15,769 nt of DNA, taken from NCBI GenBank assembly GCA_002419215.1, contig DIFQ01000044.1:1-15769 (forward strand), written 5' to 3'. A program made the translations under genes and the position numbers. Positions 1 to 7,195 of this stretch are shown here, piece after piece. This DNA is from Syntrophaceae bacterium UBA5744 (GTDB taxonomy: Bacteria > Desulfobacterota > Syntrophia > Syntrophales > UBA2192). Under the pieces are notes generated by a model. It made no database searches and was not told where the DNA came from. It saw nothing but the letters and a program-made list of their open reading frames with translations. Each line of letters opens with the position of its first letter. The stretch's first letter is position 1.

Positions 1-469
1 CCCGGCCCGCGGCGGCCGCGGCAACGCTTCCCTTCGCAGGCTCGACAGTGACGCTCGTCTCCATCGTCTCTTGCTGCACGGGACGGTTGTCGACCGCCTC
101 GGCAAGGACGGTCTTTTCCATGGCCTTTGGAACCATGGCGGGAGCGCTCTTCGTGTGGATGACCGGCTTTTTCCTGACCTCATCGGCTCCGGCGGCACCG
201 TTTCCGTTCTCGGGGCCGGGCATCACCGTCACCAGGGAGACCCGGACGATCCCCTCGTCGCCCGCCGTGGGAAAGCTGAAAAAGGGGTTTGCCACGGCGA
301 ACAGGACGAACGCCAGCACTCCCGCATGCAGAACCGCAGACAGGGCGATGCCGGGAAGCATGCTCTTCCCGCGGCGGCGCACGGCCTCCCGCACGACCCT
401 CTCCGCGGGGCCGGGGATTGCCAGGCCCAGGTCAGCGGGGCACTCTCTGCTCAATGATGTCACATTCAT
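1..469 (-). CDS. TonB-type energy transducer, N-terminal part (runs off window)
   Basis: This open frame begins at ATG 469 and stays open to the window edge, giving 156 residues without a stop. The visible part has a cytoplasmic head of about 37 residues rich in Arg, one membrane segment (about residues 38-62, SMLPGIALSAVLHAG onward), and then a periplasmic stretch with VRVSLVTVMPG and a Pro/Lys/Glu-rich linker. That layout fits TonB proteins, which carry proton-motive energy from ExbB/ExbD to outer-membrane receptors. The C-terminal TonB domain, which would settle the call, lies outside the window. The gene starts 45 bases after the btuB stop on the same strand, with GGGTGG just before the ATG, so it is probably in the riboswitch-controlled btuB transcript and may serve that receptor. 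TolA or another single-span linker protein is the main alternative. Confidence 0.72.
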   Translation of the reverse strand, partial: MNVTSLSRECPADLGLAIPGPAERVVREAVRRRGKSMLPGIALSAVLHAGVLAFVLFAVANPFFSFPTAGDEGIVRVSLVTVMPGPENGNGAAGADEVRKKPVIHTKSAPAMVPKAMEKTVLAEAVDNRPVQQETMETSVTVEPAKGSVAAAAAGR

Positions 470-514
470 GATCCACCCGTTTTACAGCCTGCCGGGGCTT
501 GCGCCCGCAGCGCG

Positions 515-2563
515 TCAGAAGTAAAGCGAAATCCCTCCCCGGAAGTTCATCTCCGGAGCGGGGTAATAGCTCAATCCCGCAAAGGTCTCGTAACCCACGG
601 GGACATAACTCTTGTTGGTGAGGTTTTCCACCCCCACGAAGGCGCTTGGTTTCGCAACGCCGAACATCTTCCAGTCGGGCTGATAGCGCAGGTAGAGGTT
701 GACGAGCGTGTAGCTGTCGAGTTTCGTCGCGCTGTTGTCGTTGTCGGAGCCGAAGTACTGGTCCCCCACGTAACGGACCTCTGGCCGCAGCGTGAGGCTC
801 CAGGGCAGGTAGATCTCGAGGGCCGCATTGGCCATGTGGTTCGGCACGAGCGGGACGTCCTTGTCCTTGTTGGCCCCCTCGCGGAAGAAGGCCTCCTGGA
901 ACGTGTAGTTGGCATAGAGCCGCGCCAGTTTCCGGAACTGCCAGTCCAGAGAGAACTCGACGCCCTGGTGCCTCGTCTTGTCCAGGTTCTCGTTTCGGAA
1001 CGTGACTGGGTTGTAGCTGATCTCGTCCTCCATGTCGATGAGGTAGAACGTGAGCCCCAGCTTGAGATCCTTCAGGGGGCTGACCTGCGTACCCACTTCG
1101 TAGCTCTTGCCCGTCTCCTTTTCCAGGTCCGTCAGGAAGCTGTCGAAGGGAAAGGCGTAGTAGGATGCCTGCTGGTCCAGGGAGGGGAATCGGTAGATCG
1201 TGGCGTACTTTCCCCACACCTTCGACTTCTCCCCGAAGAGGTACGTGAGCGATCCCTCCCAGGCTGTCCCCTTGTGAACTTTCTCGGCATCGAAGACATT
1301 GACACCCGTCGCGAGGTTCGTTTCGCTGCCGTTTACATCGGCCCGCTCCGTCCGTGCGCCGAGGGCCAGGATGAGGTCCTTCAGGATACTGAACTCGTCG
1401 CGGGCATACAGACCCATCGTCTGCCTCTTGAGCTCCGCCTCGTAGGTCCTGCTTGCCTGCGAGCGGTCCGCGAAGGTGTCCTTGTCGAGCTTGTCGTTGT
1501 AGAAATCGAAGCCGACGGTGAGCTTGTTGTCGAAGCCGAAGAGTTTCTTGTCGAGGATGTAGCGCGGGGTGGCGCCCACCGTGTCGATGTCGATCTTCGT
1601 GAAGGACGCGAAGGAGGCATAGTTGGAGGTTACCTCCCGCCTGCCGTAGATCAGGTTGGCGTCGAGGCGTCCGTAGGAGCCCAGGATGGTCTTGACGAGA
1701 AGGTTGGCGTCGAAGAAGGTCGAACTCGCATCGTCATCGGGGTTCTGGGCCTGCTTGCGATTCGCGTCGAGCTGCGCTTTCGTGAGGGCGCCCGGGAACT
1801 GGTTGTCGGTCTTGTTGTAAGTAATCCCCAGGGAGACGTCGAGGGCGTCGGTGGGGTTGTAGCCGACGCTGCCGCCTGCGCCCTCCGTGGTGAACTTCGA
1901 GCGGTCCCGGTACCCGCTGCTCGTGAGGACCTCGCCGTTGAGCGCGTAATAGACCTTGTCGGCCGAGCCCCGGACGCCGGCGCGGCCGTTGTAGGTGTTG
2001 TAGCTTCCGCCGATGAAGGTCGCATCCCCCTTCGGCTTTCCCTCGCCCCGCTTGGTGATGATGTTGATGGAGCCGGCGATGGCCGAATCCCCGTAGAGAA
2101 CGCTGTTGGCTCCCCGCACGACCTCGATCCGCTCGATCTCCGAGAGCGGGATTTCGAGCCAGTTCGGCCCCGCGATGTCGGGACGGTTCAGGCGCCTGCC
2201 GTCGAGCATGACCACGTGTCGAAGGTAGCCCGCCTCGGTGCCGAAGGCCCGCATGTCCACGATGGACTGGGAGGCATTGCCGCTGTAGCTGGTGACGTTC
2301 ATGCCCACAAGCCCCGTCAAGACCTCGGGAACGCTCGTGGCGCCCGATTTCCGGATGTCGTCGGCGGTGATGACGGTCACGTTGGCAGGGACTTTACGGA
2401 CTTCCTGGGCGTCGCGGGTGGCCGTGACGACCACCTCGCCCATCCGGTACTCGGGCCGGGCGGTCTCCGGGGCCGCCTGCGAATAAGCGGAACCCGGCGC
2501 CGCGATCCCCCACGCGACGAGCAAGACGATAAAAACCAAACCCCTCTGCAAAGAAACCTTCAT
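515..2563 (-). CDS. btuB: TonB-dependent outer-membrane receptor, BtuB-like (cobalamin)
   Basis: The 682-aa protein has a signal peptide (about residues 1-29, cleavage near AYSQA), a TonB box-like GEVVVTATR at 42-50, a plug domain (about 55-175 with NVTVITADDI, MLDGRRLN, IERIEVVRGANSVLYGDSAIAG and INIITKRG), and a beta-barrel ending in the terminal Phe typical of BamA substrates (GISLYF). Length is normal for the family. Plug-barrel receptors of this type import siderophores or cobalamin by TonB-driven transport. Cobalamin is favoured here because a cobalamin riboswitch precedes the gene and btuCD and btuF lie just upstream. The start is set by AAGGAGGAG five bases before the ATG. A TonB-like gene follows on the same strand. 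Substrate is inferred from context; a related corrinoid is possible. Confidence 0.92.
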   Translation of the reverse strand: MKVSLQRGLVFIVLLVAWGIAAPGSAYSQAAPETARPEYRMGEVVVTATRDAQEVRKVPANVTVITADDIRKSGATSVPEVLTGLVGMNVTSYSGNASQSIVDMRAFGTEAGYLRHVVMLDGRRLNRPDIAGPNWLEIPLSEIERIEVVRGANSVLYGDSAIAGSINIITKRGEGKPKGDATFIGGSYNTYNGRAGVRGSADKVYYALNGEVLTSSGYRDRSKFTTEGAGGSVGYNPTDALDVSLGITYNKTDNQFPGALTKAQLDANRKQAQNPDDDASSTFFDANLLVKTILGSYGRLDANLIYGRREVTSNYASFASFTKIDIDTVGATPRYILDKKLFGFDNKLTVGFDFYNDKLDKDTFADRSQASRTYEAELKRQTMGLYARDEFSILKDLILALGARTERADVNGSETNLATGVNVFDAEKVHKGTAWEGSLTYLFGEKSKVWGKYATIYRFPSLDQQASYYAFPFDSFLTDLEKETGKSYEVGTQVSPLKDLKLGLTFYLIDMEDEISYNPVTFRNENLDKTRHQGVEFSLDWQFRKLARLYANYTFQEAFFREGANKDKDVPLVPNHMANAALEIYLPWSLTLRPEVRYVGDQYFGSDNDNSATKLDSYTLVNLYLRYQPDWKMFGVAKPSAFVGVENLTNKSYVPVGYETFAGLSYYPAPEMNFRGGISLYF

Positions 2564-2569
2564 GATGAC

Positions 2570-2590
2570 TCCTCCTTCCCCCTCGGGAAA
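2570..2590 (-). promoter_or_regulatory. btuB ribosome binding site with overlapping small hairpin
   Basis: On the minus strand TTCCC-GAGG-GGGAA forms a five-pair stem (about 2577-2590) running into the strong Shine-Dalgarno AAGGAGGAG in front of the btuB ATG. No U-tract follows the riboswitch, so control is more likely at translation initiation than by termination. The hairpin could be part of the switch output, but this is inference. Confidence 0.45.
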
Positions 2591-2603
2591 TGATGTGGTT
2601 CGC

Positions 2604-2753
2604 GCCGCCGGACAAGTATACTGGCTTGCGGCCCCCTACTCTCCGCGCCTTCCAGGCCCCCTGTGCCGGGGGCCCGTGGCCTTGCTGCGGATTTCGTTCC
2701 GCCTACAGTTGCGGGGCAGCGCCGGACTTCGACCGGCTTCCTTCCCCAACGGC
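2604..2753 (-). promoter_or_regulatory. Cobalamin riboswitch upstream of btuB
   Basis: The minus strand carries the core signature GCTGCCCCGCAACTG (2706-2720) after a P4 stem GCCGG-UCGAAG-UCCGGC, and the 3' B12-box-like AAGCCAGTATACTTG (about 2613-2627). The outer P1 stem closes as GCCGUUGG (2746-2753) with CCGGCGGC (2604-2611), eight pairs including two G-U. These match the conserved plan of adenosylcobalamin-binding riboswitches, which repress uptake genes when the cofactor is abundant. The btuB start lies 40 bases downstream of P1. No clear promoter is seen between the preceding terminator-like hairpin and P1. Confidence 0.93.
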
Positions 2754-2755
2754 TT

Positions 2756-2846
2756 AAAAACAGTGTCTGAGTGTCTAAGTGTTTGAGTGCAAAAGTGAAG
2801 AGGAATCCCGTCTTATCTTTTTGTTCACTCAGACACTCAGGCACTT
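2756..2846 (-). terminator. Terminator-like long hairpin after btuD
   Basis: Reading the minus strand, the arm at 2846-2826 and the arm at 2781-2761 pair over about 21 positions (one mismatch end, one or two G-U), with a loop of about 44 bases. They are followed directly by GTTTTT (U-tract 2756-2760). The hairpin comes about 20 bases after the btuD stop and just before the next riboswitch, which is where a terminator would separate btuCD from btuB. The loop is long for a canonical terminator, so it may be a dispersed repeat that also terminates. Confidence 0.5.
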
Positions 2847-2865
2847 CTTTCACTTCCCCCACTTC
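2762..2865. repeat. Two converging arrays of AGTG octamers
   Basis: The left part (2762-2801) is five 8-base units each starting AGTG (AGTGTCTG, AGTGTCTA, AGTGTTTG, AGTGCAAA, AGTGAAGA). The right part (2826-2865) is the same idea in reverse orientation, with CACT at 2826, 2834, 2842, 2851 and 2860, spacing 8, 8, 9, 9. The two arrays face each other and supply the arms of the hairpin noted above. Nothing here is coding; the btuD stop is at 2867. Confidence 0.7.
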
Positions 2866-2866
2866 T

Positions 2867-3640
2867 TCAAGTGAGTGTGATTCTCGGCGATCCCGTTCCG
2901 GGGTGCCGGTCCACCATGACCCGGGTCTCGTAAGCCTTCCGGATGTTCTCTTCCGTGATGACGGCCTCGACGGGCCCTGCCGCCCCGATGCGCCCGTCCT
3001 TCAGCAGGATGATCCGGTCGCAGTAGTGGGCGGCCAGGTTGATGTCGTGGGTCACGGCGATGACCGTGAGCCCCCGGTCGCGGTTGAGCGACCGGATGCG
3101 GTCGAAGAAGTCCACCTGGTGCCGGATGTCCAGGAAGGCCGTGGGCTCGTCCAGGAGCATGAGCCGCGGCTCCTGGGCCAGGGCCCGGGCGATGAGCACC
3201 CGCTGGCGCTCGCCGCCGGAGAGAGACTCCATGTCCCTCGCGGCAAGGCCGAGCGTGTCCGTCATTTCCATGGCCTTGCGGGCGATGCGGTGGTCCTCGT
3301 CGCCTTCGAAGCGCCAGCGCCCGAGATGCGGCGCCCTTCCCATGAGCACGACCTCCTCCACGGAGAAGGGAAAGGCAAGGGCCGAGTACTGCGGCACGAC
3401 GGCCACGGAGCGGGCCAGGGCCTCCCGCCGCAGCTTTCCGATTTCCGCCCCCTCGAGCAGCACCGACCCCTCCTGGGGTGCGAGGATCCCGTCGATCACC
3501 CGCAGCAGCGTCGTCTTCCCGGAGCCGTTGGGCCCGATGATACCGAGGAAATCCCCTTTCTCGACAGCGAAGTCGATCCCCCGGAGGACCCACTGCTCGC
3601 CGTATCGGAAGCTCACGTTGTCGACTCTCAGAAGCGGCAT
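2867..3640 (-). CDS. btuD: ABC transporter ATP-binding protein, BtuD/FecE type
   Basis: The 257-aa protein has every hallmark of an importer ATPase: Walker A GPNGSGKT (36-43), Q-loop Gln84 (VVPQYS), signature LSGGERQ (140-146), Walker B LMLLDEP (160-166), D-loop FLD and switch His198 (VTHD). It fits the FecE/BtuD/FepC group that pairs with FecCD permeases and powers vitamin B12 or iron-chelate import from the cytoplasmic face of the inner membrane. Its start overlaps the 3' end of the permease gene by 13 bases, indicating translational coupling and one transcript. Cobalamin as cargo is inferred from the riboswitch in front of btuC and from the btuB and btuF neighbours; sequence alone would not exclude heme or siderophore. 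Confidence 0.93.
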   Translation of the reverse strand: MPLLRVDNVSFRYGEQWVLRGIDFAVEKGDFLGIIGPNGSGKTTLLRVIDGILAPQEGSVLLEGAEIGKLRREALARSVAVVPQYSALAFPFSVEEVVLMGRAPHLGRWRFEGDEDHRIARKAMEMTDTLGLAARDMESLSGGERQRVLIARALAQEPRLMLLDEPTAFLDIRHQVDFFDRIRSLNRDRGLTVIAVTHDINLAAHYCDRIILLKDGRIGAAGPVEAVITEENIRKAYETRVMVDRHPGTGSPRITLT

Positions 3641-4716
3641 CGGCCGGCCTCCGTTTTCTTCAGCAGGTAGATGAAAAAGGGCGCCCCGAAAAGGGCCGTG
3701 ATCACCCCCACGGGGAGCTCGCTCGGCCCGAGAGCCGTGCGGGCCAGCGTGTCGGCGGCCACGAGGAAGGTCGCGCCGAAGAGAAAGCTCGCCGGCAGCA
3801 GCAGCCGGAAGTCCGAGCCGAATATCATCCGGATGATGTGAGGCACGAGAAGCCCCACGAAACCGATGAGCCCCGAGAGCGACACGGCGGCCGCCGTGAT
3901 GAAGGAGGCCGCAAAGAAGAGCACCCTCCGGGTCTTCTCGACGTCGACGCCGAGCTGCAGGGCCTGCTCCTCGCCGATGACGAGCAGGTTCAGGTCCCGG
4001 GCATGGAGATAGATCACGATGAACCCCGCCAGCAGGGCAACGCCCCCCAGGAGGGTCTGGCTGGTGTCGGCGAGCCCCAGGTCCCCCATGAGCCAGAACA
4101 TGATCCCGTGCAGGCGCGTTCCCGAGGCCGTGGAGATGAGAAACATGATGGCCGCCGTGCAGAAGGCGTTCACGATGACCCCCGAGAGCAGGAGCGTTCC
4201 GGACTGGGACTCCCGCCTCTTGCCGGCCACGCCGAAGACGAGCACGATGGTGACGAGAGAGCCCAGGAAGGCAAGGACGGGGATGCCGAAGGGCAGAAAG
4301 TCCAGCCCGGCGATGATCCCGAGAACGGCTCCCACGGCGGCCCCCCCGGAGATCCCGAGGATGTAGGGGTCGGCAAGGGGGTTGCGCAGCAGCCCCTGGA
4401 ACACGGCGCCCGCCGTGGACAGGGTGGCGCCTACGATGGCGGCCAGAATGATCCGGGGGATGCGGACGGAGAAGACGATGGTGTGCTCGGGCGAGGCCGC
4501 GGCGCCGTCCTGCCTCAGAAGCGAAAGCAGATCAATCCGGTGGGGGCCGGTAATGGCGGCGATGGCCGCCACGGCCAGAAAGACGCCGAAAAGCAGGGCA
4601 CAGACGCGGCTCACCCTCAGCGGGGTCACCGCCTTGCCCGTCTCGATTTTCGCTGCGACGGAAAGGACGATTGCCGGAACGGCCAGAAGAAATGTGAAAA
4701 GGAAGAACCGGGTCAC
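3628..4716 (-). CDS. btuC: FecCD-family permease, BtuC-like
   Basis: This very hydrophobic 362-aa protein has about ten membrane segments. The family-typical RIPRIILAAIVGATLSTAG (85-103) is followed by GLLRNPLADPYILGISGGA (108-126), and late in the protein by LIGFVGLLVPHIIRM and SELPVGVITALFGAPFFIYLLKK. It forms the translocation channel with BtuD and receives cargo from BtuF. The start is GTG at 4716, supported by GGGAGG five bases upstream; the N-terminal hydrophobic segment (about 3-22) makes it slightly longer than BtuC of enteric bacteria. A cobalamin riboswitch fills the region before the start. The gene runs directly into btuD by overlap. Confidence 0.93.
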   Translation of the reverse strand: MTRFFLFTFLLAVPAIVLSVAAKIETGKAVTPLRVSRVCALLFGVFLAVAAIAAITGPHRIDLLSLLRQDGAAASPEHTIVFSVRIPRIILAAIVGATLSTAGAVFQGLLRNPLADPYILGISGGAAVGAVLGIIAGLDFLPFGIPVLAFLGSLVTIVLVFGVAGKRRESQSGTLLLSGVIVNAFCTAAIMFLISTASGTRLHGIMFWLMGDLGLADTSQTLLGGVALLAGFIVIYLHARDLNLLVIGEEQALQLGVDVEKTRRVLFFAASFITAAAVSLSGLIGFVGLLVPHIIRMIFGSDFRLLLPASFLFGATFLVAADTLARTALGPSELPVGVITALFGAPFFIYLLKKTEAGRCRF

Positions 4717-4738
4717 CGCAACCTCCCTCGAGGCTAAC

Positions 4739-4883
4739 GGGGTGGACCAGTCTTCCGGCTCAGGGCGACCTACTCTCCCGCCTTCCCATCATGGTGACCA
4801 TGACAGTGGCGCATTGGGATTTCGTTCCCATCACGGCTGCGGGGCAGCGGGGGCATTTCACCCCTCTTCCATCTGCCCACCCC
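4739..4883 (-). promoter_or_regulatory. Cobalamin riboswitch upstream of btuCD
   Basis: The minus strand shows GCTGCCCCGCAGC (4836-4848) after a P4 stem GGGG-UGAAAU-(G)CCCC, then GGGAACGAAATCCC, GCCACTG and GGGAAGGCGGGAGAGTAGG, and the 3' B12-box-like GAGCCGGAAGACTGG. The P1 stem closes as GGGGUGGGC (4875-4883) with GUCCACCCC (4739-4747). The btuC Shine-Dalgarno GGGAGG begins about ten bases after P1 within CCTCGAGGGAGG, and no U-tract is present, so translational control is likely. It lies between btuF and btuC, so btuF is not under it. Confidence 0.93.
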
Positions 4884-4896
4884 CTTGGATACCTTC

Positions 4897-4925
4897 CCAC
4901 TAACAGAGCACCGGGGCTTTGTCAA
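4897..4925 (-). promoter_or_regulatory. Candidate promoter for riboswitch-btuCD transcript
   Basis: A perfect -35 TTGACA (4920-4925) is followed after 17 bases by TAGTGG (4897-4902), preceded by TG as in extended -10 promoters. The predicted start near 4890 would place P1 of the riboswitch about seven bases into the RNA, which is sensible. The -10 match is poor, so this is tentative. The rest of 4884-4998 shows no hairpin terminator after btuF, so read-through from btuF is also possible. Confidence 0.42.
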
Positions 4926-4998
4926 GGCCCAAGAAAGGAGGGAAGCCAGGAGGATCGGAAGTGAAGAAGAGCGGATAATGACGAAGCATTTCAGAGGG

Positions 4999-5826
4999 CT
5001 AACGACCCGAGACGCAGGCCGCCACTTCCTCGATCCCGGCCACGGCCCGGGGGCTGAGGCGGTAGAGCCGCTCGGTGACGACGCAGACCCTTCCCTCCTT
5101 GACGGCAGGCAGCATGTGAAGCCGTTCCTTCAGGCGCTCGATGCCGCCGCCGGACATGAAGCCCTGCCCGGCGAGGATGAAATCGGGCGAGCGGTGGATA
5201 ATCTCCTCGAGGGAGAACTTGGGGTACTTGTCCGTCCCGTCTGCCGCGGCATTGCGGATGCCGAGAATACCGAAGGCCTCGTGGATGAGCGTGCCCGGGC
5301 CGGCCACGACGATGGGCTCGGGCTGGATGATGAAGAGGGCCGACTTCGGGGGCTGGACTCGTTTCTGCCGGGCCTTTTTCCCCAGGGCCGCCATGTCCTT
5401 TTCGATCCGGCCCGCAAGCGCCGAGGCATCCTTTTCGACACCCAGCGCAACACCCAGTTCCCGGATGCCCCCGGGCAGTTCCTTCAACCGGCGGGGCTTG
5501 AAGACGTGGCAGGGAATTCCGAGGTCCCTGAGGCGGTTATAGATGGCCTTCGGGTTGCCGTCGTCGGTCAGGATCACGAGATCGGGCTTCGCGCCGACGA
5601 TGGCCTCGAGCGAGGGGTTCGTGAAACCGCCCACCCGCGGCTTGGTCTTCACGGCAGGCGGGTAGTCGCAGTAGTCGGTCACCGCCGCGACCCGCTCCTC
5701 GAGGCCCAGGTCATAGAGGATCTCCGTGATGTTGGGGGCAAGGGAAACGATCCTGACGGGCGAAGCCCCGAAGGCCGGCGCCGCGAGGCAGAAAAGGATC
5801 ACGATTGCCGCAAGGGTTCTCTTCAT
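4999..5826 (-). CDS. btuF: Periplasmic cobalamin-binding protein, BtuF-like
   Basis: The 275-aa protein starts with a signal peptide (MKRTLAAIVILFCLAAPAFG, cleavage about residue 20-22). The mature part has the class III binding-protein pattern: RIVSLAPNITEILYDLG (24-40), AVTDYCDYP (48-56), VGGFTNPSLEAIVGAKPDLVI (about 65-85) and a C-terminal lobe with ALFIIQPEP, GPGTLIHEAFGILG and SPDFILAGQG. Such proteins hold cargo between two lobes joined by a rigid helix and pass it to BtuCD. Length is normal for BtuF. The ATG at 5826 is supported by the signal peptide. No Shine-Dalgarno precedes it and a strong promoter ends nine bases upstream, so the mRNA may be leaderless. Cargo is inferred from the neighbours. 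Confidence 0.9.
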   Translation of the reverse strand: MKRTLAAIVILFCLAAPAFGASPVRIVSLAPNITEILYDLGLEERVAAVTDYCDYPPAVKTKPRVGGFTNPSLEAIVGAKPDLVILTDDGNPKAIYNRLRDLGIPCHVFKPRRLKELPGGIRELGVALGVEKDASALAGRIEKDMAALGKKARQKRVQPPKSALFIIQPEPIVVAGPGTLIHEAFGILGIRNAAADGTDKYPKFSLEEIIHRSPDFILAGQGFMSGGGIERLKERLHMLPAVKEGRVCVVTERLYRLSPRAVAGIEEVAACVSGR

Positions 5827-5835
5827 GGCAGGGCA

Positions 5836-5864
5836 ATCCTATGCCAGGACGGCACATCCGTCAA
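5836..5864 (-). promoter_or_regulatory. Sigma70-like promoter of btuF, near-leaderless
   Basis: On the minus strand TTGACG (5859-5864), a 17-base spacer and TAGGAT (5836-5841) match the sigma70 consensus well. The last -10 base is only ten bases from the A of the btuF ATG, so the predicted start falls zero to four bases before the start codon. No Shine-Dalgarno fits in that space, consistent with a leaderless mRNA. Confidence 0.7.
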
Positions 5865-5880
5865 CCCCGGCCTTGCGGGC

Positions 5881-6618
5881 CTATTTCTCCCTTTTCCTCT
5901 TTGACGTCTCTGCAAAGAGCTCCGGGTATTCCTTTCGCGCACACTCGGGACAGATCCCGTGGCTGAAATTGGCCTCCGAGTGGTCACGGATATAGGACTC
6001 GATCTGGTTCCAGTAGCCCCTGTCGTCGCGAATCTTCTTGCAGGAGGCGCAGATCGGCAGCAGGCCGCTGAGCAGCTTTACGCGCGACAGGGCATCACGG
6101 AGATCGCCGATGAGTTTCTCGCGCTCCGCCTCGGCGAGCTTTCGCGCGGTGATGTCGCGGTTGCTGCAGCGAGTGCCCAGAAAACGGGATTCCCCGTCAT
6201 AGACGGGCTGAAAGGCAAGGGCGACCCATCGCTCGGCCCCGTCCCGGCGGACGATCCGAAACTCGATTTCGGCGAGACCGGTTTCGAATTTCCTCCGGTT
6301 CATGTGCTCCGACACGCGGGGCAGATCCTCCGGGTGAATCACCCGGTAGAAGAGCGTCGGGTCGGCCTCGAACTCCCCGGCAAGATAGCCGGAGGTCCGC
6401 TCGCAGGAAGGCGAGGTGTAAATGAACTGGGCGTCCGGACCGAGCCAGAATTCCCAGTCATAGGTGTTGTCCGCGATGACACGGTACTTCTCGGCCGCTC
6501 TCCTGGATGCGGCCTCCGCCTGCCCGAGCTCGCTTACCGTCTTTTCCAGCTCCTCGACAGTCCGGCGCAGCGCCGTCACTTCCTGCCCGAGCTGCTTCTT
6601 GCTGATGTCTTTCGCCAC
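5881..6618 (-). CDS. PAS-domain protein with C-terminal CxxC...HxxCxxC module
   Basis: The 245-aa protein has an N-terminal coiled coil (about 5-48), a PAS fold (about 43-160, with YRVIADNTYDWEFWLGPD, FIYTSPSCERTSGY, YRVIHPEDL, and PAC-like FLGTRCSNRDITARK), a short helix, and a tail holding Cys190/Cys193 (CASCKKIRDD) and His220/Cys223/Cys226 (SHGICPEC), a likely metal site. It has no kinase, GGDEF or DNA-binding output. This tail is, from memory, recurrent at the end of PAS and response-regulator proteins of deltaproteobacteria; its role is unknown to me. The start is taken as GTG 6618, eight bases after AAAGGA; the frame is open to 6744, but that would overlap rnk and lacks a ribosome site. 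It follows rnk by 41 bases, so probably the same transcript. Confidence 0.8.
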   Translation of the reverse strand: MAKDISKKQLGQEVTALRRTVEELEKTVSELGQAEAASRRAAEKYRVIADNTYDWEFWLGPDAQFIYTSPSCERTSGYLAGEFEADPTLFYRVIHPEDLPRVSEHMNRRKFETGLAEIEFRIVRRDGAERWVALAFQPVYDGESRFLGTRCSNRDITARKLAEAEREKLIGDLRDALSRVKLLSGLLPICASCKKIRDDRGYWNQIESYIRDHSEANFSHGICPECARKEYPELFAETSKRKREK

Positions 6619-6659
6619 GGTGCAAATCCTTTCTTCGTGGCCCGATCGGCGGGGCGATG

Positions 6660-7076
6660 TCAGCGATCGTAATGACCGGAAGCCTCCGGCTGATAGAGAA
6701 TCCCTTCGACTTTCCAACGTTTCTGTCCCGAGGGGACCTTCCACTCGATGGTGTCCCCGACCCGGTAACCGATCAGCGCCGTGCCGAGAGCAGAGAGGAT
6801 GGATATCCTGCCTTCCTCGATACGGGCATCGGAGGGAAAGACCAGCGTGTACTGCATTTCCTCACCCGACTCGAGATCCCGGATTCGGACGACCGAGTTC
6901 ATCGTGATGACATCGCCAGGGATTTTCTCAGGATCCACCACCCTGGCTCGCTCGAGTTCCTTCTCCAACTCGCCCAGGTATGCCTTTTTCTGCGGGCCCG
7001 TCGCCCGGACCCCGTCTATGAGACTGCTCAGCCTCTCCAGGTCGAATGTGGTGATCCAGATCTGCCTTTCGCTCAC
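6660..7076 (-). CDS. rnk: Rnk-like nucleoside diphosphate kinase regulator (GreA/GreB C-terminal domain)
   Basis: The 138-aa protein has a short N-terminal helical arm (about 8-47) and a GreA/GreB-type C-terminal FKBP-like domain (about 54-132), with NSVVRIRDLESGEEMQYTLVFP and ISILSALGTALIGYRVGDTIEW. This matches Rnk, which binds RNA polymerase through the Gre-type domain but has an arm too short to stimulate transcript cleavage; in enteric bacteria and Pseudomonas it affects nucleotide pools. The start is GTG 7076, five bases after AAGGAGG. An upstream in-frame ATG at 7139 has no such site. It is the first gene of a two-gene unit with the PAS protein. A short GreA paralogue is the alternative. 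Confidence 0.85.
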   Translation of the reverse strand: MSERQIWITTFDLERLSSLIDGVRATGPQKKAYLGELEKELERARVVDPEKIPGDVITMNSVVRIRDLESGEEMQYTLVFPSDARIEEGRISILSALGTALIGYRVGDTIEWKVPSGQKRWKVEGILYQPEASGHYDR

Positions 7077-7151
7077 GGGTGCCTCCTTGAGGACAAACGT
7101 TAAGGCCGCAACCTCAGCATGAGACGGCGGCCCGACCATATCCCGGTTCCC

Positions 7152-7169
7152 TCCAGAACGAATTCTGGA
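7152..7169 (-). other. UUCG hairpin in rnk leader
   Basis: The minus-strand RNA would fold as UCCAGAA-UUCG-UUCUGGA, a perfect seven-pair stem with a UUCG tetraloop, about 20-40 bases downstream of the predicted transcription start and 75 bases before the rnk start codon. It has no U-tract, so it is not a terminator. It may stabilise the leader. Confidence 0.5.
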
Positions 7170-7181
7170 CCCCGAAGACGA

Positions 7182-7195
7182 TTACATTTTTGTAA
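7182..7195. promoter_or_regulatory. Palindrome TTACA-N4-TGTAA, candidate operator
   Basis: A perfect inverted repeat TTACATTTTTGTAA lies immediately downstream of the rnk -10 element and spans the predicted transcription start (about 7189). Position and symmetry fit a dimeric repressor site. No regulator gene is adjacent, so the binding factor is unknown. Confidence 0.4.

Noticed and set aside
48..524. Plus-strand frame of 158 codons at the left edge
   Set aside because: The minus strand here codes for a convincing TonB N-terminus with a membrane segment. The plus frame shows only low-complexity Arg, Ser and Thr runs.
836..2593. Long plus-strand frame of 585 codons opposite btuB
   Set aside because: It is the antisense of a clear TonB-dependent receptor gene. 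Its composition (Val, Asp, Gly, Arg rich, no domain) is that of a high-GC shadow frame.
6619..6744. N-terminal extension of the PAS protein to ATG 6744
   Set aside because: It would overlap rnk by 85 bases, has no ribosome binding site, and is low-complexity Arg/Ser. GTG 6618 has AAAGGA upstream.
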